Assembly: GCA_964020085.1 (NCBI GenBank)
Contig: OZ026596.1
Coordinates: 44,985,611-45,049,610, forward strand
DNA: 64,000 nt
DNA from: Micromussa lordhowensis
Taxonomy: Eukaryota; Cnidaria; Anthozoa; Scleractinia; Lobophylliidae
Direction of reading: 5' to 3'
In this document: positions 54,990 to 64,000 of the stretch, one piece after another
Layout: each line of letters begins with the position of its first letter
Position numbering within the stretch: the stretch's first letter is position 1
Translations under genes and position numbers: made by a program
Notes under the pieces: generated by a model
The model's input: only the letters and a program-made list of their open reading frames with translations
Told to the model about the DNA's origin: nothing
Database searches by the model: none

Positions 54990-55610
54990 CAGTTAACTTC
55001 CAAGAGAAATTGAAAAAGGTTCGAGTTATCGGGAGTTGAGAACAAATGACCGGAAATAAGGAAGAAACGGTGTTTACTGTATTTCTACTCATATAGAGTA
55101 CATTTTAATCAGATTTACTAGTAATTCTAACTAAAGACGTTGAGTGAAAATGAAACAATGCTTTTCTAAATTACTATATTAATAAGAACGTAATATAACG
55201 CGAAACAAAAAAACGTAAGGCAGCGGGAGAAGTCCAAATGCTGCTGACTTTGCAGGTTTCAGTCAAAGAGAACGGGTCGGGCTACTGCTACAAAGTTGAT
55301 GCGATTTACTTTTTCGAGACTGAATAGTTTTAACTTTTTGACTACAGTACTGTTTGTTTTAAGTTGTCACGTATTGACACAGATAGTCGAGTTATCGAGA
55401 GTAAAATTCGTTAACTGCATAGAAAATGACCTCAGAACGGGGAAGCGAAAATTGCTTCCAGTTAGCGAGAGGTTGAAGTTATCGAGAGCAAAATTAGCGT
55501 AAATGTAAATGTATGACGGAAATCTGGGGGAAATCGAGTTTTAGCACGAGTTATCGCGAGGTTCGAGTTAGTGAGGCTAATTCGAGTTACCGGCAGTTGA
55601 CTTTATGTAG
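54990..55610. mobile_element. Relic of pogo/Tigger-like DNA
   Basis: Repeated variants of 'gttcgagttatcg' and 'tgtttactgta' near 55015-55085 and 55380-55580 resemble the interior and ends of the 38882 MITE. Boundaries not clear. Confidence 0.35.
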
Positions 55611-56320
55611 TAGTGTTTACAAAAATTATTTTCTTTTTCTGAAATCCATTTTAAGAATAAACCTAGAAGATGGACAGGAGTTATCTTTTGGAGGGCTAAA
55701 GGAATGTCTGAAATGCGCGCAATACATCAAGACACTCAAGATAGCTAACAAGAAGGAAACAAAACAGACGTATTGTTCGCCTTCCAAGATAAATAAGAAT
55801 ATTTTCTGCACTCTCTTAAACCTATACTACTTCTTAACTTGTTTTGCATCTTTGAAGGAAATTTTCACAGCAACCAGTAACGAAGTAACTATATGGAGAA
55901 AACTTAGTTAAGTTTCGTACCTGACTAGCACTGTAGAGCATGTCCTGGGTTCGAGCTTGCCTAGTTTCCAAGCCTCGATAATTCACCGCCATCAATCCGT
56001 TGAAATAAACCGTACCAGTGTTGGCCTGAGAAAAAACCGCAAAGACCTAGGCCGAAGTTTCAAGCCTCACTGAGCGCTGGTAACTTTTTAGTTATTGCGT
56101 GAATCCTCGCCTCTCGTCGACAAACGTTTCAGTTATCCCAATTTCCTGAAGCTATTCTCATATAAAACGTATCAAACTTTGTCAACACGCTTGCGTGTCT
56201 TTTGCTATATTTTATCTTAAAAACAGATTTCGATTTTTTGGTGTCTTTTTGTGACTTGTTTCAAAGAACTTACTGTTTGTAGCACTGCCCTGTGCCTCTT
56301 TCATTAAAGTCAAATTTGGT
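55611..56320. other. No gene seen
   Basis: Noncoding, leading into an interrupted tRNA-unit flank at about 56230. Confidence 0.4.
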
Positions 56321-56403
56321 GTGAAGGTTTTCTTTTGAAAGTTTCTTTGGCACAGGAATGAAAACTAATATCAGTGACTAAGGAATGTTTGCACCAAAAT
56401 TAA

Positions 56404-57046
56404 GGTGGGACTCAACCTAAAAACACACTATTTTTTCAAACTTTTTTCGAAGCTAAGATTTAATTCTAACCATGGCAAAGTATACATTTTTAGAACGCCT
56501 AAAGACCAAAGATTATGAAAAAAAATATTTTTGAACCCTATAATTGTATTGTAACCTGAAACCGGTTGATTAAATCTGCCACCTGCTGGGAATGCCAGGG
56601 CTTACTTGAGGAAAGATAATTCCTACAAGAAATGATCAAAAAGAATCATTTTTACATTTTATTAAAGAAGACAAATAGCTTGCTGGGATAAGCATAGAGA
56701 CTTTTGAAAAGTTAAAAACACATCAAATGGTGACCAGTTAAATCTGATACAGAAAATCCAGCATGCGTTTCAATGCATAACTTCGACAAAATGCAATGGA
56801 TGGAAAAGGTCTATGCTCATATCACAGAACTTACTCAGAACAACAAGTCCTGAAAATTCCAGCTCAATTGGACAAAATCGTCTCAAAATATGTTTTCTCA
56901 AAGGCGGAAATATCTCGTTTTGAGAAAACGAGCTTTAAACTTACAATAACAGGAATTGACAAAATAAGACTTCAATACCTTAAGATTCAAATTCCGCGAA
57001 AAACAAAACTTCGAATTTTTTTCAGAATTTTAGGTTAAGTCCCACC
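56404..57046. mobile_element. TTAA-flanked MITE, 643 bp
   Basis: Inverted ends GGTGGGACTCAACCTAAAA and its imperfect complement, with TTAA on both sides (56400-56403, 57047-57050). It interrupts a copy of the tRNA-unit flank whose two halves (56320-56400 and 57051-57260) join exactly into the sequence at 46340-46350 with a single TTAA. TTAA targets are typical of piggyBac and Kolobok. No transposase inside. Confidence 0.88.
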
Positions 57047-57279
57047 TTAACTTGGGAAAAGCTATGTGGGCTAAACAGTTTCATAGCTAGTATCTAATAC
57101 AGACCGTCTGGGTGTACATGCTCGCAGAAGTAGTTTTATCTGTATGCTTTAAAACTATCATGCTTGATTTATGTTTTATCTATTACAAACAGAGTCAATG
57201 ACATGCCTGAATCCCGTTTGGAAGATGATAAGGTCTAATTATAATCATAATCGTATCTAGATCTATAACAAAATTCTCG

Positions 57280-57308
57280 ATCGTGATTGGTCCTCCGCGC
57301 GCCTATTT

Positions 57309-57347
<39 letters not shown>

Positions 57348-57380
57348 AAATCGAGCGAGTAATTTCAAAATCGGACAAGT

Positions 57381-57445
<65 letters not shown>

Positions 57446-58033
57446 AAATTACTAATTAATCGTATCTATAGCAAATTTCGAAATTAAAAATGTCTTTTGA
57501 GAACTTCTTTTGAGCGAAATTAAAAATGTCTATTGAGAACATTTTTTGAGCGAAAACGTCTGTAGCGCTTTTCCTAAGTTTGAACACTGTAGAAAACTTT
57601 GCTAAGGAAACCATTAAAGAAAGTGTAATTGACGTCAAAATCATGTGGGCATCCAATTACAGGTGTCCGATTACAAAAGACTCAAATCGGACACCTATAA
57701 TTGGACACCCACGTAATCGCACGCCGATTACGTCATAAATAGGCGCGCGGAGAACTAATCACGATCGAGAATTTTGTTATAGATACGATTAGTGACGTAA
57801 TCGGCGCGCGATCACGTGGGTGTCCAATTACAGGTGTTCGATTTGAACTTTTTGCAATCGGACACCTGTAATTGGATCCCACGTGATTTTGACGTCAATT
57901 ACACGCACTTTAATGGTTTCCTTAGCAAAGTCTTCTACAGTTTTCAAAACTTAGGAAAAGTGCTACAGACGTTTTCGCTCAAAAAAAGTTCTCAAAAGAC
58001 ATTTTTAATTTCGAAATTTGTTATAGATACGAT
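57280..58033. repeat. Nested foldback repeats, copy A
   Basis: An inner palindrome of about 100 bp at 57337-57435 ('cagggagaaatcg' and complement) lies beside a larger foldback at 57454-58033. The large arms match over about 200 bp ('atttcgaaattaaaaatgtc', 'aggaaaccattaaag' and complements). The right part recurs at 62575-62873. Confidence 0.8.
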
Positions 58034-60082
58034 AGTCCATCAGCTGAGGGGGTTGCATGGCTCACTTTAGGGGAACAAACAAAACTTGCATAATCTTAAT
58101 CTTTGACTATTGAGCATCATAAAAATGTATGATAGCAAGGATAGAACGGTAGCTTTCACTTTGTAAATCGAATTTTAAATTTTCCCCTCAAAACCTCCGT
58201 TTGGTCGCCATCTTGGATTTCTAAAAACTCCTTTAAAATTGTTATTCTTTCTGAAGTGCACACAGTTTTTTGCCTAGACGTGTATTTGTGATAATATGTA
58301 TCAGAGATATTATAAAAACTTTCTTTACGGTTATTCCAGCTATGATGATGTCATAAATGACGTCACAGTGATCGCCATTTTGTTTTCTAGCTTGTGCGTT
58401 TAACGGCTTTCTCAATATGTGAAATAACTAAACTTACCATTAATGCGTCTACATCACAATCCTAAAAAAACGTGCTTAGAGCCATCGTTAACTTCTCTTT
58501 CTACATTTAGTTTAGTGTACTACCCCATGAATCAATGAAGCAGAAATCAGAGTAGATACTTCTGTCTAGAGCTCTTTGAATACAGTGCCGCGTTTGTATA
58601 ACGTTCTGCTTCAAGGTTCTTACTTGCATGTGGGATCTATAATATAAAGATACGTTCATGTCATGTACTTCTTTTGCCTCACGAACTATACAACATGTGA
58701 TCTTGCTATTTCAAACCTGAATAAAGACACAGCAAAAGGTCACAGTAATAACTATCTTCATGTTCACCAGTGCAGTAACCTACACCATTCAACGTACTTA
58801 CCCGTATCAATCCTCCACATCTTCAGAGTCAATATCCCTACTCTCACAATGAACGCCATCATCAGTCACCATATTCTCACACTGGACACTGCACATATCA
58901 GTGCACTTCAGATCCGCCTTCAAGCAGCAGCAGTTATCGACCGTGCATGCTCTCCTGCACGTACAGGAGAGTAGTTCCAGCACATATTCTGGAGCCGGCT
59001 TAGATCCGAGCCACACAAATTTCACGACATTTGAGATATTTTCTACTTCCCAGCCGTGCCCACATGGGGAGGGGATTACCGGAAGGGGAACAACGGCTCT
59101 TTTCCAGATTGCTGCTTGATAATTTGCTCTTGTTACATGAGGTCGGAAAGAAGACTCGCATGGCGGCAAGGCCTCTGGCTCAACCTTCCCGCCTTTGGCG
59201 CAATGGATCTCATAGCGCAGCATATCCACACTTTGGCACTTCTTCCCGTATTTCTGACACACAAGGGCCTCCGGATCTTTAAAGGTATCCTCAGATACTT
59301 CCCATTCCTCCCCAATACTTGCCATGGCTCGGACGTACTTTTCACTGTCATAGCTCGGACGTACTTTTCACTGCGTTGGAGAAGCCACTTCCCTTTACCA
59401 GAGAAGGCAGAGATCGTGTCACAGCCTGTGATCGCGTGCACGAAGATAAGGGCTTTCAAGAAGTAGTTTTTGTCAATGCCTGGGTCGAGCTCCATCTCCA
59501 AGCTGTTCACAACTAACGAAAGGTCTATTATTCTGCTCTTTGCGCCTCTTCCCTTCTTCATGTAGCACTTTGTGAGGCTTTGAGCTATGAGCAAGACTTT
59601 AATGTTAAAGCCAGTCCATCCAGGCACAAGTAGTAATGGATGTGTTTCGAGCATTCTCACCTCGAGCCACACAAGGCAACGCAATGTCAGTTCCTTTGTT
59701 TTGAACGTGTGGCAGTTCCCCTGCCCCCACCCTTTTCCGCCGTAGTACTCGGTGATCTCTTTAGTTACCACAGTCGCTGGCAAGGATCTCCTGCATTTCT
59801 TTGCCACTGGTGGTGCGTAGTCTTGGTCATCTGACTCGTCTCCACTCTGTCCCTCACTTCTTTCCGTGACTAGGAAACAGTCCACGCGATGGGACATTCC
59901 AGACCCGCTCAATGTACACTCCAAGTCATCGATGTTATCGGCCACCATCAGGGCGACAGTGGACTTGCACTCCTTTTGCGTTAGACTGGCCGGAAGGACG
60001 ACTCGGTTTTCTCGTTGCTTGATAATTTGGTTTTATCAAGTGGGTTGATAATGTGAATTGGCCACCGTAAAGAGATTCGGAA

Positions 60083-60115
60083 GCTGACGTTTCGAGCGTT
60101 AGCCCTTCGTCAGAG
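60083..60115 (-). ncRNA. Hammerhead ribozyme motif (Penelope-type)
   Basis: Minus strand reads CTGACGA, stem-loop 'agggctaacgct', CGAAAC, GTC. This matches the hammerhead core boxes CUGANGA and GAAA with a GUC cleavage triplet. Minimal hammerheads are described in the terminal repeats of Penelope-like elements. Confidence 0.7.
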
Positions 60116-60130
60116 CGAATCGAGGGATTC

Positions 60131-60164
60131 GCTCCGACGAAGGGCTAATGCTCGAAACGTCAGC
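60131..60164 (+). ncRNA. Hammerhead ribozyme motif, core mutated
   Basis: Opposite-strand partner of the motif at 60083. It reads CCGACGA instead of CTGACGA, so an essential core U is changed and cleavage is probably lost. Stem II and GAAAC are retained. Confidence 0.6.
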
Positions 60165-60234
60165 TTCCGAATCTCTTTACGGTGGCCAATTCACATTATC
60201 AACCCACTTGATAAAACCAAATTATCTTGTAATA

Positions 60235-60271
<37 letters not shown>

Positions 60272-61189
60272 TGTCCCCTTTTCTCGTTGCTTGTTGATGA
60301 CGTCTAACGCATACTCGGTCTCAATCTCTTCTACTAGGTCATAACTTACGCCGTGGCCGTACTTTTAGATAAGCTTTACAACCCGCTCTATGTTGTTACA
60401 AAGGGCCTTTACAACAGAACGAAACAACATGCTTTTTGGAGTTTTCACAGCCCCATTCGTAGCAGAAAAAACAATATCCTGTCCGAAAGATTCTTTCAGC
60501 CTTACTGTATTTTTTCTGTCCTACTGCTATCACTGTCGAGCGATTTACCAGAAATAAGCACAGTCAAAAAGACGTCAAGTAGATATGGAATATAGTAATT
60601 AGCTCTACTTGGTTTCAAATTGTCCTCTTCAGGCGGCCAAGACATCTGCGGCTCAAGATCTTTTATTTCATTGTTAATTAATAATGCAGTCTTTATCACA
60701 TTCTTTTCGTTGTCATCCATGCTACCTTTAAGTGACTCTAACTCGGTTTTGGGCCTAAAGAAATCCAGAACGACTTTGTTTATGGCTAATGAGTTTGGAT
60801 ACATTAACACCTTGTTATACTGGTAAGTGATAAAACTAATTTCTGGAAACTTGGTTGACAGCGTTCGCATGAGGTTCTTTTTGTGTGATTCTGAGACAGT
60901 TACTAGCTCGCTAGCTTTGTTCAGAAACAGTTCTTTCACAACTTTATACTCGATTATGTCAGGGTTGGCAAAAAAATTTTCGCACAAACGGTACACAGCT
61001 TCATAATAAGCAGGCTGTAATGGACAATTTGTTTCATTCGACCTTTACAAAACCGACTTTTACAAGCTTTAATGGAGGAGGACGATTATGTTGGCACATC
61101 TTTTCTAATCGATAAATTTCAAAATAAATACTCAAAATAGCTTTGTCTAATTGCGATTTCTATTTCATCCATTTATTCATTTACCTACT

Positions 61190-61395
61190 TATTTATTTAT
61201 TTATTTATTTATTTGCTAGACGTGCATTTGTTTCATCTCTTTACTGGTATGTAACACTAACATTTTGATTTACTCTTTAAACAGTCTTACTCGCTACCCG
61301 CCTAGATTAGCCTCAGCTATTTGCGGGTTAGCGTTGTTTTTGTAAAATTTTGTTGATTTAATAATAAACTTGACTTGACTTGAAACTTGACTTTG
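61190..61395 (+). mobile_element. SINE/LINE-like insert in intron, short tandem tail
   Basis: A (TTTA)n run at about 61193-61215 precedes about 150 bp ending 'aataaacttgacttgacttg'. The penta-nucleotide tail and absence of coding suggest the 3' end of a non-LTR element lying in the intron of the disrupted transposon gene. Confidence 0.35.
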
Positions 61396-62534
61396 ACGTT
61401 TGCATTGGAAAAAAATATTCTTACAAAACTTTTGTAGCAGGAGGCGTAGTACTTCGCTTCGCTTGAAATGAGATCTTTTGCACATATTCCAATCACATCC
61501 CTAGCTACTTCGCTCATATCACTGAGTGTTTGTTTTACATGAAGAGAAGCACATTCTCTTACGTACTGTCTCGTCGGCGCGAAATTCCTGCACATTGTGA
61601 AGCTTTTCTCTGGTTTTCGTGTTTGGCTTGTACTTTGACTTTTTGCAAAGCAAGCATTGATCAGGCAGAATCGCTGCGTTTGGCTGATTTCCATCTCTAT
61701 TGATTCTTCTAAGTGCAGTTCCAGCTGCATCATCAAATGGCTTGTTGGTCTGCAAATCTCTCTTGTTGGTGAGCTCAGCTCGGCAATTGCGATGATATTT
61801 GTTGGCACTTTCGGGAAATTCGCTTTCAGTTGAAGCCTCCAAAATCAGTTCGTGATTCCGAATAACGGCAGCACGATATAAGGTTGTCCAGGAAGAAATA
61901 TCTTTGCACTGAGCTAGCTTTAAACCCGAACAACCGCATATAATGCATTCTTCCGCCATTGATCATGGTGCAAAGGAAGCAAACTCGCGCCGTCTTACAA
62001 GCATAATATTCAATGGGTTTTCTAGGTAGGAAACAAGCAAACGTTTTTGAGGGGGGAAGAGGGCCTTATTAAAAAATCTTGCCGTGTATACATATATTTT
62101 ATTTACTTGTTCTGGTTCGCAATAATTTTCAAAACCGCAATGTTTTTCAAACGACTGTAAGTGCAACCTGATCTAATCAGGCGTTGTGACGTCACTTATG
62201 ACGTCACATACTTATAATTCCGTCACTAGAATAAACGAAAATCAGGTTTGTAGTTACAATACATTTTTAATTTGCTTTGATACCGGATTTGTGCATGTTA
62301 AAAGAAAAAAACCAGCTTTGTTGCCCTCCCCAAAGATCAAAGATGGCGGCAAAACAAAGGTACGAGGGACAAATTTAAAATTCGATTTACAAAGTGAAAG
62401 CTACCGTTCTACCCTTGCTATCATACATTTTTATGATGCTTAATAGTCAAAGATTAAGACAAGACATGTTTCGGCTGTTCCCCTCAAGTGAGCCATAAAC
62501 CCAAATTTTCGGCTCTCAGCTGATGGACTACGAT

Positions 62535-62547
62535 TAATTAGTAATTT

Positions 62548-62580
<33 letters not shown>

Positions 62581-62880
62581 ATCTATAACAAAATTCTAGA
62601 TCGTGATTGGTTCTCCGCACGCCTATTTGTCACGTAATCGGCGCGCGATCACGTGGGTGTCCGATTACAGGTGTCCGATTTGAACTTTTTCAAATCGGAC
62701 AGCTGTAATTGGATACCCACGTGATATTCATGTCAATTACGTGCGCTTTAATGGCTTTCTTAGCAATGTTTTCTACAGTTTTCGAAACTAAAGACAAGCG
62801 CTACGGATGTTTTCGCTCAAAAGAAGTTCTTAGAAGACATTTTTAATTCCGAAATTTGTTATAGATACGATTAATTAGTA
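62535..62880. repeat. Foldback repeat, copy B, with empty target site
   Basis: 62575-62873 is a diverged direct copy of 57740-58033. Just after it, 62860-62880 ('atagatacgattaattagta') is the unfilled version of the site occupied by the 58034-62529 transposon. Confidence 0.8.
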
Positions 62881-62881
62881 A

Positions 62882-62888
62882 TTGGACT

Positions 62889-62930
<42 letters not shown>

Positions 62931-63190
62931 CTAGCACAACTGGCCGGTGTTTTGAAACCCGCAAGAAAGAACACATCAGGAATGTGAAAACTTGTGCTAA
63001 TGGTTCAAACATTGCGAAACATGCGTGGTCATTCGACCATCGCATAGACTTTGATAATTCTAGTGTCATTGACAAAGGCTCTTTTCGTATTAGAAAAACC
63101 CTGGAGGCTTGGCACACCTCTGCTACCAAACATGCGGACAATAACTCTAAGCCGATTCCAAACCAGTATAGTATTCTTTTCAAACCGTAA
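62882..63190 (+). pseudogene. Penelope-like element GIY-YIG endonuclease, C-terminal part
   Basis: Open frame with 'TGRCFETRKKEHIRNVKTCA', 'NIAKHAWSFDHRIDFDN', 'RKTLEAWHTSATKHADNNSK', ending at TAA 63188-63190. This is the part of the Penelope-type GIY-YIG domain after the YIG motif, which is missing at the 5' truncation. The downstream 3' UTR ends near 63340 with 'gtccgtcgaaggctg'. A different subfamily from the fragment at 17237. Confidence 0.75.
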
Positions 63191-63389
63191 TCACCTAATT
63201 TACACGTTTATATTTTTCTATTGTCATTCTTCATATTTTTATCTCGCCTTTTTTTTTATATATTTCATCAACTTGTATTTCAATTTTTTGTCCGTCGAAG
63301 GCTGTAGAATGATAGCCGAAAGCTCATGTTATTTTTTAAAAACGTTTTAGCCAGCGAACGTTTTTATCTTTTAAAAGCAAAAATATTTG

Positions 63390-63437
63390 CGCCCAACGTG
63401 GGGCTCGAACCCACGACCCTGAGATTAGGAGTCTCAT
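63390..63437 (-). pseudogene. tRNA-Lys 3' half and target duplication (third insertion)
   Basis: 63390-63429 is tRNA nucleotides 34-73 on the minus strand, with the anticodon changed to CCT as at 46069. 63430-63437 is ATGAGACT. The 5' half must lie beyond 64000. Confidence 0.9.
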
Positions 63438-64000
63438 TTTTTAGCTTTTGAAATGAGTTTATTCACAATAAACCACTAATGTACATAATAAAAAGTGCAA
63501 ATCACATGGGCCTGGCCCCTCACATAGAAATTCCGTATTAAAATAAAAACCTAGAGTATTACTTCAGCTTCACACTGTTCAAGAATGTCTCTGTCCAACT
63601 ATAAAATTGACTACACTAGAGAAGAACATGAAAAGAAGAGTCGGCAACTTTACAAAGTGTAGATTCCCAGGCGGATGCAAAATCGGACTGCGACAAGCGA
63701 AAGTGATCTAAAGAAATTCTTTTCCGGATATCTGTTTTAATGTAACGAATAATAGCCTGGGAATCCTCGTGACCATTATGAAAAGTGGCTTTATTTCGGA
63801 ATTTCCAAATTCCGTAAATAGTCGTTTTAATCAGAAATCTGGCCAAGCGTGCACTCTTAGCGTCTGCACGGGGCCATTGGAAAAAGAAGACGGAAATGCA
63901 GTTAGGTAAAAATGTCACACCAAGAAGAGAAGACAATAAAGGCGAGAAGTGTGACCAAACGGCCTTCACGCGGGAGCAATTAAGGAAACAGTGGTCGATT
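63438..64000 (-). mobile_element. tRNA-Lys-targeted retrotransposon, copy 3 (3' end, cut by window)
   Basis: Same 3' UTR and ORF2 end as copy 2 with few differences. The terminal A run is five bases. It continues past the window edge. Confidence 0.92.
63616..64000 (-). CDS. Retrotransposon ORF2 C-terminus, copy 3 (partial)
   Basis: Open through 128 codons to the window edge and ending at TAG 63616-63618. It contains the end of the C-terminal Cys/His cluster ('DHCFLNCSR') and the conserved 'GIWKFRNKATFHNGHEDSQ' tail, almost identical to copy 2. Whether the rest is intact cannot be judged here. Confidence 0.88.
   Translation of the reverse strand, partial: IDHCFLNCSRVKAVWSHFSPLLSSLLGVTFLPNCISVFFFQWPRADAKSARLARFLIKTTIYGIWKFRNKATFHNGHEDSQAIIRYIKTDIRKRISLDHFRLSQSDFASAWESTLCKVADSSFHVLL

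Larger units (their letters stand above)
60022..60277. mobile_element. Penelope-like element terminal fragment, inverted pair
   Basis: 256 bp flanked by an exact 15-bp duplication TTTTCTCGTTGCTTG (60007-60021 and 60278-60292). Inside, 60021-60226 is an almost perfect palindrome made of two opposed copies of a Penelope-like terminal region. Inverted, truncated terminal copies and 10-15 bp duplications are usual for these elements. It breaks the host transposon's ORF. Confidence 0.85.
58807..61959 (-). pseudogene. Transposon-encoded large protein (GCDT...GKGK family), disrupted
   Basis: Exon 1, 61425-61959: 'CIICGCSGLKLAQC', 'YHRNCRAEL', 'LLCKKSKY', then, after a frameshift near 61563, 'DLISSEAKYYASCYKSF'. 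Donor GTAAGA at 61420-61424, acceptor TTACAG ending at 61015; both sides are phase 0. Exon 2 begins 61014 ('PAYYEAVYRLCENFF') and stops at 60502. After more stops and a 256-bp insertion (60022-60277) coding resumes at 59948 with 'HAITGCDTISAFSGKGKW'. It then shifts frame near 59320 into a Cys-rich tail ('CTCRRACTVDNCCCLKADLK') ending at TGA 58807-58809. I know this family as multi-copy in cnidarians, function unknown to me. 'GCDT.S.F.GKGK' resembles the helix-hairpin-helix of XPG/FEN1 nucleases. Position between TIRs argues it is the element's transposase or accessory nuclease. Confidence 0.7.
58034..62529. mobile_element. 4.5-kb TIR DNA transposon, possibly Academ-like
   Basis: TIRs of about 150 bp: 58034-58187 against 62362-62529, both beginning AGTCCATCAGCTGAG and sharing 'catcataaaaatgtatgata'. 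Flanks carry direct repeat ACGAT (58029-58033 and 62530-62534; TACGAT if the boundary is one base earlier). The unfilled sequence is preserved at 62860-62880. The only gene inside is the broken minus-strand ORF at 58807-61959. If its 'GCDT' segment is an XPG-type nuclease motif, the element would fit the Academ superfamily, but this is inference. Confidence 0.8.

Noticed and set aside
55928..55956. tRNA-like piece ('gtagagcatgtcctgggttcgagc')
   Set aside because: D-stem-like and T-loop-like motifs occur, but with the wrong spacing and no acceptor stem. Too weak to call.

Overview
The window is repeat-dense eukaryotic nuclear DNA, almost certainly from an anthozoan cnidarian, most likely a stony coral. 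This is an inference from AT-rich DNA, spliced genes, Penelope-like elements with hammerhead motifs, and several protein families I associate with coral and anemone genomes. No ordinary single-copy host gene is recognisable. Nearly everything is mobile DNA, its relics, or a dispersed cluster of tRNA-Lys(CTT) genes and tRNA pseudogenes inside a duplicated repeat unit.

0-6.2 kb: old LINE relic with palindromic insertions, two good tRNA-Lys genes, and a segment duplicated at 50.1-52 kb. 6.2-11 kb: a decayed non-LTR retrotransposon sitting inside a tRNA-Lys gene. 11-16.8 kb: more tRNA-Lys genes and relics, foldback elements, and a 1.26-kb element with terminal inverted repeats (TIRs). 17-20 kb: Penelope-like endonuclease fragment and a 17-bp minisatellite. 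20.8-27.8 kb, all minus strand: a C2H2/SWIM zinc-finger ORF, a transposase-like ORF, a Ulp1-type protease with PHD finger, a SprT-like metalloprotease, and a five-exon gene ending in a CCHC zinc knuckle. 28-33.6 kb: little coding, with a RecQ-like helicase fragment. 33.6-38.2 kb: a satellite of about 118 bp split by a CR1/L2-type LINE, then a second 17-bp minisatellite. 38.9-39.4 kb: pogo-like MITE. 40.4-46.1 kb: a full-length, apparently intact copy of the 6.2-kb retrotransposon, again inside a tRNA-Lys gene. 46-53 kb: more tRNA-Lys genes and MITEs. 53-58 kb: second copy of the LINE relic, a TTAA-flanked MITE and foldback repeats. 58.0-62.5 kb: a 4.5-kb TIR transposon carrying a broken large ORF, itself hit by a 256-bp Penelope-like insertion with two opposed hammerhead motifs. 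62.9-64 kb: another Penelope endonuclease fragment and the 3' end of a third retrotransposon copy, also in a tRNA-Lys gene.

The central observation is the retrotransposon. Three copies share one insertion point, between nucleotides 33 and 34 of tRNA-Lys(CTT), directly before the anticodon. The two complete copies have an 8-bp target duplication (one degraded by a single base) and the third shows its 3' half. Element (three-zinc-knuckle ORF1; endonuclease, reverse transcriptase and zinc-finger ORF2) and target array sit together in the window. The second notable group is the 20.8-27.8 kb minus-strand cluster, which places transposase-like, SUMO-protease-like and SprT-like proteases side by side. 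Tandem duplication of the tRNA unit also supplies empty-site copies that give exact boundaries for several insertions.
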